A stretch of DNA of 64,000 bases from Myxococcus eversor (GCF_010894455.1 NZ_JAAIXY010000004.1:372001-436000), one strand, 5' to 3'; numbered from the stretch's first letter, positions 1 through 8,136 are shown. Numbers and translations are program-made. Notes: generated from the sequence alone by a model not told the origin.

Positions 1-95
1 ACCGCCGCGTGCAGATGAAGATCAAGCAGGCCTGGAAGAAGCGGGCCAAGAAGAACAAGGCCGAGGCGAAGGCCGCCGAGAGCAAGAAGAAGTAG
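1..95 (+). CDS. 3' end of a Lys-rich protein (5' truncated by window)
   Basis: An open frame enters from the left edge and stops with TAG at 93-95. The visible 30 residues are extremely basic and Ala/Lys-rich, with repeated KKK and KAEAKAAE stretches, which looks like a disordered nucleic-acid-binding or linker tail. The function cannot be assigned because the body of the gene lies outside the window. It converges with the lipoprotein gene that ends at 124; only 28 bp separate them and I see no clear terminator hairpin there. Confidence 0.55.
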   Translation, partial: RRVQMKIKQAWKKRAKKNKAEAKAAESKKK

Positions 96-123
96 TCCCG
101 TCCTCCGTTGGCGGCCCGTGGCG

Positions 124-627
124 CTATTCCCGGGTCGCCGAAAACGGAGTGATGAGGCTGCACCGCTGGGGCGCCGTTCCGCTCGGGCGAGAGAAGTTGC
201 CGGTATACGTCCCATCGAGTCGCGCCGTGCCGCCGTCCCCCTCGAAGGACGTGTAGCGACCGGCGAGGCTCAGGGTGTCCATCCTCCCGCCATCCATGGC
301 TCCGCCCAGTGAGCCGGCGAGGGTGAACGAGCCCTCCGCGGACACGTTCCCCAGCAGTCCGACGCCCTCCAGATTGCCGATGAGGCGGTCTCCGGAGCGG
401 GTGATGTCGAGCGGCCTGCCCCGGGGCAGCTCCACGCCCAGCAGGATGCAGTCGGCCGGGACGCCGCCGTCGCCAAAGTTCATCCGGTAGCGACCTTCCA
501 GGGGCGGACAGTCGGTGCAGGGCGAGGCGCCATCTCCACAACCCGGGGCGCCCAATCCCAGGGCGAGGGCCAGCGCCGCGACGCCAGTCAGGGTCAAACG
601 TCCAGTATTCAGGGAGGGTGTTTTCAT
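124..627 (-). CDS. Putative lipoprotein, unknown function
   Basis: A 167-residue protein starting at ATG 627. Residues 1-30 form a signal peptide: charged N-terminus, an Ala/Leu-rich core (VAALALALGLG) and a lipobox-like GAPGC, so Cys30 is the predicted lipidated residue. The mature part is Gly/Ser/Thr-rich with paired Cys residues (CTDCPP; later DCILL and QRCSL) and short repeated strand patterns (SAEGSFTLAGSLGG, LSLAGRYTSFEGDGG), suggesting a small beta-rich surface domain. The frame stays open far upstream antisense to the permease, but the signal peptide and lipobox fix the real start. No family is recognised. It is divergent from the permease at 715. Confidence 0.7.
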   Translation of the reverse strand: MKTPSLNTGRLTLTGVAALALALGLGAPGCGDGASPCTDCPPLEGRYRMNFGDGGVPADCILLGVELPRGRPLDITRSGDRLIGNLEGVGLLGNVSAEGSFTLAGSLGGAMDGGRMDTLSLAGRYTSFEGDGGTARLDGTYTGNFSRPSGTAPQRCSLITPFSATRE

Positions 628-714
628 GTGGGGGATGTCGGACTTCCCGTCGGGAAGCGCGATTCCTAGGTTGGGGGTGGTCAGTGGGCTCGTCGGGCGG
701 GGTGGGGTGGGGCG

Positions 715-1863
715 GTGGCTGATTCGCGGCGGTGGTCGAACTACGTGTTCGCGGCGCTGTTTGCGCTCGCGCTGATTCTTTTCTCCAGGATTCTGTTGCC
801 GTTCCTGATGCCCGTGTTGCTGGGCGGCTTCCTGGTCGTCCTCTTCATGCCGGTCCAGGACTACCTGTGCCAGAAGCTGCGGGGCCGCAAGCCCCTCTGC
901 GCCGGGGTGTCCACCCTCACGGTGTTCTTCCTCATCCTCGCGCCGCTGGCGCTGGTGGGGTGGATGGTGGCGCGCGAGGTGTTCCAGTTCGTGGGGCAGG
1001 CGCAGGACCTGCTGGAGCGGGTGGACCTGCGTCACCAGTTCGCGTCCAGTCTGCCCCGGGGCTTGAGCCGCTACATCCGCCTGGATTTGGAGAGCGCGGA
1101 GACGGAGCGCTCGCTGATGGCGGCGGTGACGGGCGGCGCGGCGCTGCTGAAAGACCTGGTGGGCGCGGGCACGGAGCTGGTCATCAACATGTTCCTGATG
1201 ACCGTGGCCATGTACTACTTCTTCCTGGATGGTCGCCGGCTGGTGGCGGAAGTCACGCGGTTGATTCCGCTGGACCGTCGCTACTTCGAGGCCTTCTCGC
1301 GCGAGTTCACCGACGTCGCCTACGCGATTGTCTACGGCAACACCATCACCGCCATCATCCAGGGCGCGGTGGGCTTCGTGGGCCTGCTCATCGCCGGTGT
1401 GCCGCACGCGGGGGTGTGGGGCGCGGCCATGGTGCTGGTGGCGCTGGTGCCGGTGGGCGGTACGGCGCTGGTGTGGGGCCCCATCGGCGCGGTGCTCATC
1501 GCGGTGGGTCAGGTGAGCGAGGGCGTCTTCTTGCTGGCCTGGGGGGCGTTCCTCGTGGGGAGCATCGACAACGTCATCCGTCCCCGGTTGTGCGGCTCGC
1601 GCATGGCGCTGCACCCGCTGCTCGTCTTCCTGTCGATGTTCGGCGGGCTGGCGGTGTTCGGGATGATGGGCCTGCTGGTGGGGCCGCTCATCGCCTCCAT
1701 CTTCATGGCGATGGTGCGCATCTACCGGCGCGACTTCCTGGGCATCGGCCGCGCGCAGTACGTCGCGGAGGTGGAGCGCTCGGAGGAGCGGGGGATGGAT
1801 TCGGAGCCGTCCTCCGTGTCCGCCCAGACGGTGGTGGGAGCCGCGGCGCACCTCAACGCCTGA
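715..1863 (+). CDS. AI-2E/PerM-family transporter (UPF0118-type permease)
   Basis: A 382-residue polytopic inner-membrane protein with a GTG start at 715. The N-terminus holds two close hydrophobic helices (about residues 10-27 and 30-45). A soluble, charged stretch follows (about 85-155, with many Glu/Arg). Then come a helix near 160-175 and a C-terminal block of four to five helices (about 210-355) with the Gly/Ala-rich pattern and DNVIRP loop typical of this family. Members export or gate small molecules, and AI-2 uptake is only one member's role, so the substrate is unknown. The length is close to the usual 350-380. The last 30 residues are a hydrophilic tail. It is likely monocistronic or coupled to the next gene, 59 bp downstream. 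Confidence 0.85.
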   Translation: MADSRRWSNYVFAALFALALILFSRILLPFLMPVLLGGFLVVLFMPVQDYLCQKLRGRKPLCAGVSTLTVFFLILAPLALVGWMVAREVFQFVGQAQDLLERVDLRHQFASSLPRGLSRYIRLDLESAETERSLMAAVTGGAALLKDLVGAGTELVINMFLMTVAMYYFFLDGRRLVAEVTRLIPLDRRYFEAFSREFTDVAYAIVYGNTITAIIQGAVGFVGLLIAGVPHAGVWGAAMVLVALVPVGGTALVWGPIGAVLIAVGQVSEGVFLLAWGAFLVGSIDNVIRPRLCGSRMALHPLLVFLSMFGGLAVFGMMGLLVGPLIASIFMAMVRIYRRDFLGIGRAQYVAEVERSEERGMDSEPSSVSAQTVVGAAAHLNA

Positions 1864-1922
1864 CCGGACAGCCGGGCAAGCCTGGACTTCGCATGCGGGG
1901 TGGGTGAACCTTCCACTCCTGA

Positions 1923-3731
1923 ATGATGAACACCCAACACGCGATGGTTCGCTGGGGCCTGGTGCTCTTCGTGGCGGTGGCGCTGGCCTCTCCGGAGGCG
2001 TTGGCGCAGGTCGTCAAGAGGAAGCGCGCGGCCCCGGCCCAGGTGGTGGCGCCCAAGGCGAAGGCGAAGCCCAAGGCCGTCAAGACTCGGAAGGCGGCCG
2101 CGCCCAAGGGGGCGACTCCCTCCAAGGGGGCGACTCCCAAGGAAGAGACCAAGCGCCTCGTCGTGCTGACGCTGGAGGGTGATCGCGGTAGCAAGGTGCG
2201 CGGACAGCTCGAGTCCGCCCTGCGCCGCTCGAAGCAGGTGAAGATCCAGTCGCTCAAGCAGTACGCGACGCTGGCGAAGAAGGACGGGCTGAAGGGCCCC
2301 GCCGTCTTCACGGACCAGGGCCTGGTCGCCGTGGCGCCGAGGATGAAGCTGGACGCGGCCGTCACCGGCTCGGTCGGCCCGTCGGGCCTGACGGTGCGCG
2401 TGCTGGACGCGAGCGGCGCCGTGCTGGGTGAGCAGGACGTGAAGTTGACGAAGGGCAAGCTGTCCTCGGCCGATGCGAAGAGCGCGGTGCTCGCCGTCGT
2501 CGAGACGCTGTCGGCTCCGACGCGCGCCTTCGAGCCTCCCCCGGGCGTCACGCCCACGGAGCCGATGAAGCCCGCGGAGCTGGTGACCCCTCCGCCCGTC
2601 GTGGCCGAGGCCCCGCCGCCGAAGGCGCCGGTGAAGATCGAGGAGGCTCCGTTGGAGGCCCCCAAGCCGGTGGAGCCCGCGCCCGTGGCGGAGCGGCCCA
2701 TCGAGTCGCCGAAGCCGCTTCCCCCCGTGGAGCGTCCCGCGAAGGTGCCCGAGACGAAGACGCCGGAGGCCCTGGCCATCGCGCCGCAGCCGACGGATGG
2801 GCCGCCTCCCATGGAGGAGGACCCCGAGTCCCACACCTCCACGGATCCTTTCCTGGAGGTGGCGCTGGATACCGGCTCGGGTGGCACGGTGGGCAAGGAG
2901 GCCGTGCGTCCGCCGCTGGCCCGGCTCACGCTGGGCGGCACGACGACGTGGCGCAAGTACTGCGCGCGCCCGGGTGTGAAGTCGTGTGACGAGTTTGATC
3001 GCAAGAGCGAGGACGAGCAGCTTGGAGACCGCTCTGACTACGAGTCGTCGGTGCCGTACCTGGGCATCTCGGCGGAGCTGGAGCTGCTGCCGCTGGCGCG
3101 CCACACCTCGCCCCTGAGGGGCCTGGGCGCGGTGCTGGGCTACCGGCGCGGATATGCGTCCACGAACGTGACGCTGTTCAACGACGCGGGGCAGTCCGTC
3201 ACGCGCGAAGTCGTGGCCACCGACTCGGTGCTCACCGCGCAGGCGATGTACCGCTACTACTTCGGCCTGGGCTCGTCACATGAGCTGCTCGGCTACGCGG
3301 GCGCGCGCGCGGGCCTGCTGACGCGCTCCTTCGACGTGGACGAGTCCGCCGACAGCCCGCTGTCCGGCACCCACCGTCTGTACCCCGCGGTGGGCCTGGA
3401 GGTGTCGGTGCCGTTGATTCGTCAGGTGCGCCTGGAGGCTGCGGGCCAGCTCTTCATCAGCCCGAAGCCGGGACAGGGCTTCAACGATGAGGGCGGCGCG
3501 TTGAACCTGGAAGTGAGTGACTACGGTACCTCGGTGTCGACGTTCGGCTGGGAGGCGGAGCTGGGCGTGGCTGGAGAGCTGTGGGGCCCGTTGGGCTACC
3601 AGGTGCGCTTCAAGGTGTCGCGCTACAAGGACACCTTCAGCGGCCCCGGCACGCGGACGGGCTGGGACAACGGAGGCGTGGCCGAGGACACGTACTCCAG
3701 CATCCACTGGGGCCTCACCGCGTCGTACTGA
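1923..3731 (+). CDS. Exported Lys/Pro-rich outer-membrane beta-barrel protein
   Basis: A 602-residue protein. The first ~28 residues are a signal peptide (hydrophobic LVLFVAVALAS, cleavage near ALAQ). Residues ~30-75 are Lys/Ala-rich with a short PKGAT/SKGAT repeat. Residues ~75-190 form an alpha/beta domain (VVLTLEGDRG..., VLAVVETL) resembling the small N-terminal domains of other myxobacterial envelope proteins. Residues ~190-320 are a Pro/Glu/Lys-rich spacer. From ~335 to the end, alternating aromatic/hydrophobic strands (YLGISAEL, GLGAVLGYRRGY, AMYRYYFGLG, LGYAGARAGL) end in a terminal aromatic (TASY), as in outer-membrane barrels. ATGs at 1923, 1926 and 1944 are all possible starts. Its 3' end overlaps the convergent nucleotidyltransferase by 17 bp. 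The function is unknown; an anchor or porin-like role is inferred. Confidence 0.7.
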   Translation: MMNTQHAMVRWGLVLFVAVALASPEALAQVVKRKRAAPAQVVAPKAKAKPKAVKTRKAAAPKGATPSKGATPKEETKRLVVLTLEGDRGSKVRGQLESALRRSKQVKIQSLKQYATLAKKDGLKGPAVFTDQGLVAVAPRMKLDAAVTGSVGPSGLTVRVLDASGAVLGEQDVKLTKGKLSSADAKSAVLAVVETLSAPTRAFEPPPGVTPTEPMKPAELVTPPPVVAEAPPPKAPVKIEEAPLEAPKPVEPAPVAERPIESPKPLPPVERPAKVPETKTPEALAIAPQPTDGPPPMEEDPESHTSTDPFLEVALDTGSGGTVGKEAVRPPLARLTLGGTTTWRKYCARPGVKSCDEFDRKSEDEQLGDRSDYESSVPYLGISAELELLPLARHTSPLRGLGAVLGYRRGYASTNVTLFNDAGQSVTREVVATDSVLTAQAMYRYYFGLGSSHELLGYAGARAGLLTRSFDVDESADSPLSGTHRLYPAVGLEVSVPLIRQVRLEAAGQLFISPKPGQGFNDEGGALNLEVSDYGTSVSTFGWEAELGVAGELWGPLGYQVRFKVSRYKDTFSGPGTRTGWDNGGVAEDTYSSIHWGLTASY

Positions 3732-4542
3732 CGCGGCGGGCTTCGAGGGGCGAGGGCGCAAGCGCACTCGCCGCCTCCCAGATGGGGCGCAGGGCCTGGG
3801 CGACGGCAGTCACCACGTCGGCGAGCTGCTCGGGGCGCCCCTCCGGCTCACTGGCCCGGTAGCGCGCCCACTTCTCCAAGCTCCACGGGCCGCGGCCGAA
3901 CTCGCCACCGACGAGCCGCTCCATCACCTCCAGCGAATCTCCGCGCGTGGCGAAGGCGAGCCGCAGCGCGCGAGGCAGCAGCTCCGCCTCCAGCGGCGCG
4001 TACCTCGTGAGGAGGTACGTGTCGAAGAGGTCCTTCGGGCGGAACCGGCCCTTGCCGCGCTCGAAGAGGCCGTGCACCTTCCACGCGAGCAGCGTCTCCG
4101 GACGACAGGCGAGGACTCGCGCGGGCGCGGTGTCCGAGGACTCGTAGTCGAACCACGTGGCGGGCGGGTCCATCGGGTCGCCGAAGCCCGTGTCGATGCG
4201 CAGCTCGAAGGCGGACTCCACCCCGGGCAGCCGCGTCTCCACGTGGATGCGCACGCCGGGGAACTCCGTCTCCGCCCAGATGATTTCGGAGCGCAAGGCG
4301 CCGAAGGTGAAGCCATCCCCCGTGTCGTCGCGCAGCAGTCGCTCCATCCGGTCGACGCAATCGCGCGCGTTGAAGGGGAAGGCCGCGAGGAAGTCCAGGT
4401 CTTCGACAGGGCGAGGCACCGGGCCGCTCCACCGTCGCATCATCAGCCCGCCCCGGAGGATGAGCGTGGAGGCCTCGGACGAGCGCGCGAGGCGGCGCAG
4501 CACCGCGACTCCCGCGCGCAGGGGCAACGAATGCGCGCTCAC
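3715..4542 (-). CDS. AbiEii/AbiGii-type nucleotidyltransferase
   Basis: A 275-residue protein of the DNA polymerase-beta-like nucleotidyltransferase superfamily. The core is visible as LILRGGLMMRRW (residues ~26-37), then VEDLDFLA near 46-53, where the two Asp residues occupy the metal-binding DxD position. A further acidic strand (RIHVETRL, ~98-105) and the C-terminal helical part with LLAWKVHGLFERGKGRFRPKDLFD (~150-173) match the K...D signature of AbiEii proteins. Related AbiEii and MenT proteins are toxins or tRNA 3'-end nucleotidyltransferases, but no cognate AbiEi antitoxin is adjacent. The gene starts inside the stop of the upstream HAM1-fusion gene (ATGA, 4539-4542), so it is translationally coupled to it. 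Its role in RNA repair is inference from that context. Confidence 0.8.
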   Translation of the reverse strand: MSAHSLPLRAGVAVLRRLARSSEASTLILRGGLMMRRWSGPVPRPVEDLDFLAAFPFNARDCVDRMERLLRDDTGDGFTFGALRSEIIWAETEFPGVRIHVETRLPGVESAFELRIDTGFGDPMDPPATWFDYESSDTAPARVLACRPETLLAWKVHGLFERGKGRFRPKDLFDTYLLTRYAPLEAELLPRALRLAFATRGDSLEVMERLVGGEFGRGPWSLEKWARYRASEPEGRPEQLADVVTAVAQALRPIWEAASALAPSPLEARRVSTTR

Positions 4543-5735
4543 GGCGAGGCCTCCAGCCAGCCCCGGTCCAGCCCGAGGTTGGAGTCGTAGACGGTGAACT
4601 CCCGCAGCCGCTGCGTCAGCGTCAGGCCCAGTTCGGAGAGGTCCTTGAGCAGCGCGTTGAAGCGCGCATCCGCGTTCGCCTTGCCCAGGTGGTAGACGCG
4701 CAGCGTGACGAAGCGCTCACTGGCGCCGTCCTCGCGAATCTTCCGCGCGTTGCGAGACAGGTGGGCGCCGTGCAGCGTGCAGCGGGCTTGCAGGGCATCC
4801 AGCCCCTCGCCGCTCGCGGGAATCAGCGCCTTCACGTGGAACTCGAAGTAGTTGGCGGGCTGGGCGCGCGCTGTCTCGTCGTCCTCGGGCATGTCGCGAT
4901 TCTTCCCGAGCGCCTCCAGCTTCATGCGCGTCACGTCGAAGCCCTCGCTCGCGAGCGCACGCGCCATGGCCCTCACTTCCTCCTGCGCCTGCCGGAGCGT
5001 GCCGTGGTGGTAGGAGGCCGTCATGGGCTGGAAGGGCTCGGCGCCCCGGCCCAGCTCGATGAAGATGCACTTCACCGAGGCAGCGTCGCAGAACGCGCGG
5101 AAGCGCTGGAGGTCCTCCTCGGTGCGAGCGGAGACGGTGAGGTGGGCCTCGTAGGCGCCACCTGGAGATGCGATTCGCAGCCGGTCGGCCAGCTCCAGGT
5201 AGGGACGGTGCCGCATGTTGAGGAAGAACTTGTTGCGCGCCATCTCCCCGAGCGTGCGCTGGTAGCCGTCCGGCAGCCACGCGCCGTCCCAGCCATAGCC
5301 ACCGTCGCCCCGGGGCTGGGTGAGCAGCATGCCCTCGATGGCGTCCTCGAAGAGGGCGACGCGGTCCGGATGCCCATCCTCGGAGAAGGCCACGGCCACG
5401 CGGGTGCGGCCCCGACGGCCGCCGTTCTTCGCGAGGAAGACACGCTCACCGAACTCCAGCAGCTCCTTCTTGAAGCGGGCGCCGGTGAAGGCCTCGCCGT
5501 CGTCCAGCTCCATCGCGGTGGTCTCCACGAAGCACGGCACGCCGAGCTGGGCATGGGCGGCCAGCACCTTGCGCTTCGCGATGGTGGCGAGGTCCAGCGG
5601 GGCGGTCGTCCCATCCTCCGTCGCGGTGAGCCCGGGCAGTGCGAGCTTCCGCCAGGTGATGTCGAGGCCCGCCAGCAGGAGGGAGACCTCGTCGGCCTTG
5701 TGTTGGTTGCCGGTGACGAAGAGGGCCCGAGTCAC
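4539..5735 (-). CDS. HAM1/ITPase-like NTP pyrophosphatase fused to an unknown C-terminal domain
   Basis: A 398-residue protein in two parts. Residues 1-~190 follow the ITPase/HAM1 fold: a VTGNQHKADE motif near 7-16, an ETT element at ~71 in place of the usual EDSG, and GYGWDGAWLPDGYQRTLGEMARNK-like segment near 145-168 followed by RHR, matching the family's C-terminal substrate signature. Such enzymes hydrolyse non-canonical purine NTPs. Residues ~195-398 are an extra domain absent from normal ~200-residue HAM1 proteins. It contains HLTV near 200 and a second HLS near 325, a spacing reminiscent of the paired H-x-T/S motifs of 2H phosphoesterases; that reading is speculative. It overlaps both neighbours by 4 bp, so it is the middle gene of an RNA ligase-ITPase-nucleotidyltransferase operon. 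Confidence 0.75.
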   Translation of the reverse strand: MTRALFVTGNQHKADEVSLLLAGLDITWRKLALPGLTATEDGTTAPLDLATIAKRKVLAAHAQLGVPCFVETTAMELDDGEAFTGARFKKELLEFGERVFLAKNGGRRGRTRVAVAFSEDGHPDRVALFEDAIEGMLLTQPRGDGGYGWDGAWLPDGYQRTLGEMARNKFFLNMRHRPYLELADRLRIASPGGAYEAHLTVSARTEEDLQRFRAFCDAASVKCIFIELGRGAEPFQPMTASYHHGTLRQAQEEVRAMARALASEGFDVTRMKLEALGKNRDMPEDDETARAQPANYFEFHVKALIPASGEGLDALQARCTLHGAHLSRNARKIREDGASERFVTLRVYHLGKANADARFNALLKDLSELGLTLTQRLREFTVYDSNLGLDRGWLEASP

Positions 5736-6496
5736 GGGAGCACGTCCTTGGGTGGGAGCGCCGAGGGGCGCCAGTTCCAGATGGCGGGGCGCCCCGTGTT
5801 CTCCGGCAGCAGGCTCCCGTCCACCTTGTCGCGACGGACATACTTAGTCAGCAGCTCCACCCTGACACCCTCGCCGTCCTGGCGCTCGAGCCGCCACACG
5901 GCCCCCTCGACGGGGTCCAGCGCGTGGTGGAACCCGCCCGCCGGCAGCAGCGCCATGGCGGCGTCGATGCTCAGCGCACCGCCCTCGTGGATGACTCCCG
6001 GGGTGATGAACCCGCCCGCGTGGACGCGAGCGGTGAGCCGGGCCCAGGGCAGGCGCGTGCCCTGGTGCATCAAGTCGAAGGCGACGAAGGGCTCGTGGGT
6101 CAGTGCATAGCGGGTGCCGTGCGCGAGTGCGAGCCACTCACCCACGAGCCACTCGCCAGATTGGAGCACGGCCCGGAAGCGCTCCGCGTGGGTGTCGACC
6201 CAGGCGGACCAGAGCTGGCGGCCTTCATTCGGAGAGTGGGAGGCGAGCCGGCCCTCGCGGCCCAGGGCGAGGATGTCGTCTCCCATGCGCGCGGCGGCGA
6301 CGCAGGAGCCATCCAGCTTCTCCAGGACGACGAGATGGTCTCTCTCGTCGCGAAGTCGCTCGGTGCAGATGCGCGCCAGCGCCAACGACAGGTGCTTGTC
6401 CGCGGGGCCGGTGCGGGAGCCGGGCAGGTGCGGAATCGAACCGTAGGCCTTGCGACCCAGGGGGCGCGGTGTGTCGTCCAGGGAGGTCACCACCAC
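5732..6496 (-). CDS. RNA ligase (T4 Rnl2-like adenylyltransferase fold)
   Basis: A 254-residue protein if started at the first of three tandem GTG codons (6496, 6493, 6490); no ATG precedes the conserved part closely. The ligase motif I EKLDGS (Lys = AMP-accepting residue, near residue 55) is clear. It is followed by LALGREGRL (motif III-type region), GEWLALAHGTRY, FVAFDLM (motif IV-like) and ELLTKYVRR (motif V with catalytic Lys), all in the expected order for PF09414-type RNA ligases. Such enzymes seal RNA nicks using ATP. It overlaps the HAM1-fusion gene by 4 bp (ATGA) and lies 58 bp downstream of the small SH3-like gene. Alternative upstream starts within the same open frame cannot be excluded. 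Confidence 0.78.
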   Translation of the reverse strand: MVVTSLDDTPRPLGRKAYGSIPHLPGSRTGPADKHLSLALARICTERLRDERDHLVVLEKLDGSCVAAARMGDDILALGREGRLASHSPNEGRQLWSAWVDTHAERFRAVLQSGEWLVGEWLALAHGTRYALTHEPFVAFDLMHQGTRLPWARLTARVHAGGFITPGVIHEGGALSIDAAMALLPAGGFHHALDPVEGAVWRLERQDGEGVRVELLTKYVRRDKVDGSLLPENTGRPAIWNWRPSALPPKDVLP

Positions 6497-6554
6497 CTGA
6501 CTATGCCCGCTGCGTCGGACGAATGCTGGCGTGTCGCCGCGAGCACGACGGGGG

Positions 6555-6884
6555 CTACCGCACGCGGTGAGCGCGTGGCGCGGCGTGCTCCCGGTCCTCG
6601 CCGCGCTGGCGGGGGACGCGCTGCCGCACCCAGGGGGCCTCCAACTCGTCCGGGAAGAAGAGGTCTTCACCCAGCCCATCCACGAGGACCTGGATGAGCG
6701 GATCCGCCGGGTACTGGCGGCTGGGGTCGTCGTAGACGAGCGCCATGACGATGCCGGTGCGACCGAGGAAGCCCGGGCTGATGGTGCCGTCCGAGGAGGC
6801 GCTGACGACCGTGACGTGCTCTCCGATTCGCACCGGTGCTCCGTCCACGTCCGTGCTCACGATGAGAGAGGGGTCCAGGGTCAT
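6555..6884 (-). CDS. Small SH3-like hypothetical protein
   Basis: A 109-residue protein. Its ATG (6882-6884) overlaps the stop of the upstream membrane protein gene (ATGA), which decides the start. The middle part (residues ~15-75) has short beta-type segments with Gly turns (IGEHVTVVSASSDG, GRTGIVMALVYDD, IQVLVDGLGEDLFF), like small SH3-barrel or KOW folds that bind partners or nucleic acid. The last 20 residues are Arg/His-rich and probably disordered. I recognise no named family. It sits third in the sigma factor operon, so a role in that regulon is possible. Confidence 0.6.
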   Translation of the reverse strand: MTLDPSLIVSTDVDGAPVRIGEHVTVVSASSDGTISPGFLGRTGIVMALVYDDPSRQYPADPLIQVLVDGLGEDLFFPDELEAPWVRQRVPRQRGEDREHAAPRAHRVR

Positions 6885-7549
6885 GGGGCGTAGGAGCGGG
6901 GTTTGAGGGAGCGAGACATGACGAGGGCCACCCCACAGATGAACGCCCACGCGAACAGGTGGTAGCCAGCGACGTGACGCCAGTCCTGTTCACACGCCAG
7001 CTCACCGACGAACGCGCCCGTCGTGCCGACGGACAACCCGGCGCACAGGGCACGCAGGGGCTGGAAGGCCGCGCCGCGCAGCATCCATAGCGCCGCCACG
7101 AGCGGCACCGCGTCCACGGCCAGATGGCTCACGGTGCACACCCAGGCGGGCAGGGACGGCGTCGTGCCGGGAGAGCCCCGCGCGAGCACCAGCGTCGCGG
7201 CGCAGGCCATGGCCAGCCCCACGGCGCCTCGACGCAGGCCCCGTCCACGCGGGGACAGCGCGCCCCAGGCACAGACGGCGCTCGTCACGAGCAACAGCAG
7301 CAACAGGGGAACTCGCGCCAGCATGGCCGGGGGCGTGAGCGCGCCGACGGCCAGCATGACGCAGGCCACCAGCACGGCGAGCCCTCCGGAGGAGGCCATC
7401 ATCCAGCCGGCCTGCGTGCGCCAGCGCCGCACCGGCTCGCGCAGGGCCAGCTCTCCACGTGCGCTCGCGAGGGCACGCTCAATCGCGCTGCCCTCCGAGG
7501 GAGGCGCTTCCTTGAGCAGGGCGTCGATGTCGATGGGCGGCTTCATCAC
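6881..7549 (-). CDS. Polytopic membrane protein, putative anti-sigma factor (NrsF/DUF1109-like)
   Basis: A 222-residue protein with a soluble N-terminus of ~45 residues (start MMKPPIDIDALLKEAP), then six predicted transmembrane helices (about 48-68, 76-92, 98-116, 126-146, 160-180, 192-212). The last loop carries CEQDW and H, like the conserved Cys/His of DUF1109/NrsF membrane anti-sigma factors. It overlaps the ECF sigma gene by 4 bp (7546-7549), the usual arrangement for a sigma/anti-sigma pair. It would hold the sigma factor at the inner membrane until a signal arrives; the signal is unknown. The family call rests on topology and context rather than a strong motif. Confidence 0.6.
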   Translation of the reverse strand: MMKPPIDIDALLKEAPPSEGSAIERALASARGELALREPVRRWRTQAGWMMASSGGLAVLVACVMLAVGALTPPAMLARVPLLLLLLVTSAVCAWGALSPRGRGLRRGAVGLAMACAATLVLARGSPGTTPSLPAWVCTVSHLAVDAVPLVAALWMLRGAAFQPLRALCAGLSVGTTGAFVGELACEQDWRHVAGYHLFAWAFICGVALVMSRSLKPRSYAP

Positions 7550-8100
7550 GCCTCTCCCAGCCCGCTGAGCAGCTCACGGAGCTTCTCGTAGCCACGATGG
7601 GCCCGCAGTCGCGCGGCGCCCGCGCTGATGCCTCGGAGCGCGGCGATCTCCTCGAACGACCAGCCTTCCACCTTGCTGAGCACCACCGCCTCGCGATGGT
7701 CCGGAGGAAGACTCTGCAGCGCGTCCAGGAGGTGGCGGCGGAGGGCGGGGTCCCCAGAAGGCGGGGGCGCGGATGTGGGGGCGCCTGTGCCCACGCCCGA
7801 GGAGTAGGCCTCCACATGCTGGCGATGACGCAGGGAATCGCGCGCGGCGTTGGCGGCGATGGTCATCAGCCAGGGGACAAAGCGGGTTCCGGGCTCGTAG
7901 CGCCCCCGGGCTCGGATGACGGACAGGAAGGTGGTCTGCAAGAGGTCCTCGGCGAGCGAGCCGTCGCGAACCATGCGCGTCAGAAAGCCCTGCACGCGGC
8001 CGGAGTGGCGCGCGAAGAGGGCCTCGAAGGCGTCTGGTGCTCCGTCGCAGAACCGTTCCATGAGCTCTTCGTCCGAGGGACTCCCCATCACCCGGCTCAT
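7546..8100 (-). CDS. ECF RNA polymerase sigma factor
   Basis: A 184-residue sigma-70 family protein lacking regions 1 and 3. Region 2 is seen as EALFARHSGRVQGFLTRM, then DLLQTTFLSVIRARGRY and PWLMTIAANAARD (about residues 27-95), which bind core polymerase and the -10 element. After a ~40-residue Pro/Ser/Thr linker, region 4 (LPPDHREAVVLSKVEGWSFEEIAALRGIS..., about 128-170) carries the helix-turn-helix for the -35. The start is ATG 8100, or ATG 8088 (MGSPSDEE). It is first in a 4-bp-overlap chain with the putative anti-sigma. The upstream GGAAAC/CGTC pair could be an autoregulated promoter. Confidence 0.9.
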   Translation of the reverse strand: MSRVMGSPSDEELMERFCDGAPDAFEALFARHSGRVQGFLTRMVRDGSLAEDLLQTTFLSVIRARGRYEPGTRFVPWLMTIAANAARDSLRHRQHVEAYSSGVGTGAPTSAPPPSGDPALRRHLLDALQSLPPDHREAVVLSKVEGWSFEEIAALRGISAGAARLRAHRGYEKLRELLSGLGEA

Positions 8101-8101
8101 G

Positions 8102-8136
8102 GACGGCCCGCCCTGAAATATGTTTCCAGCCTGGAA
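8102..8136 (-). promoter_or_regulatory. Candidate ECF promoter and inverted repeat upstream of the sigma gene
   Basis: On the minus strand GGAAAC (8127-8122) is followed after 16 nt by CGTC (8105-8102), the layout of an ECF -35/-10 pair. Overlapping it is a perfect 6+1+6 inverted repeat (TTCCAG C CTGGAA, 8124-8136). Transcription would begin close to the start codon, which would favour the ATG at 8088 as the true start. The match is short and could be chance. Confidence 0.25.

Noticed and set aside
628..1851. Upstream extension of the lipoprotein frame to a 575-codon protein
   Set aside because: The extension is antisense to the permease; the signal peptide and lipobox place the true start at 627.
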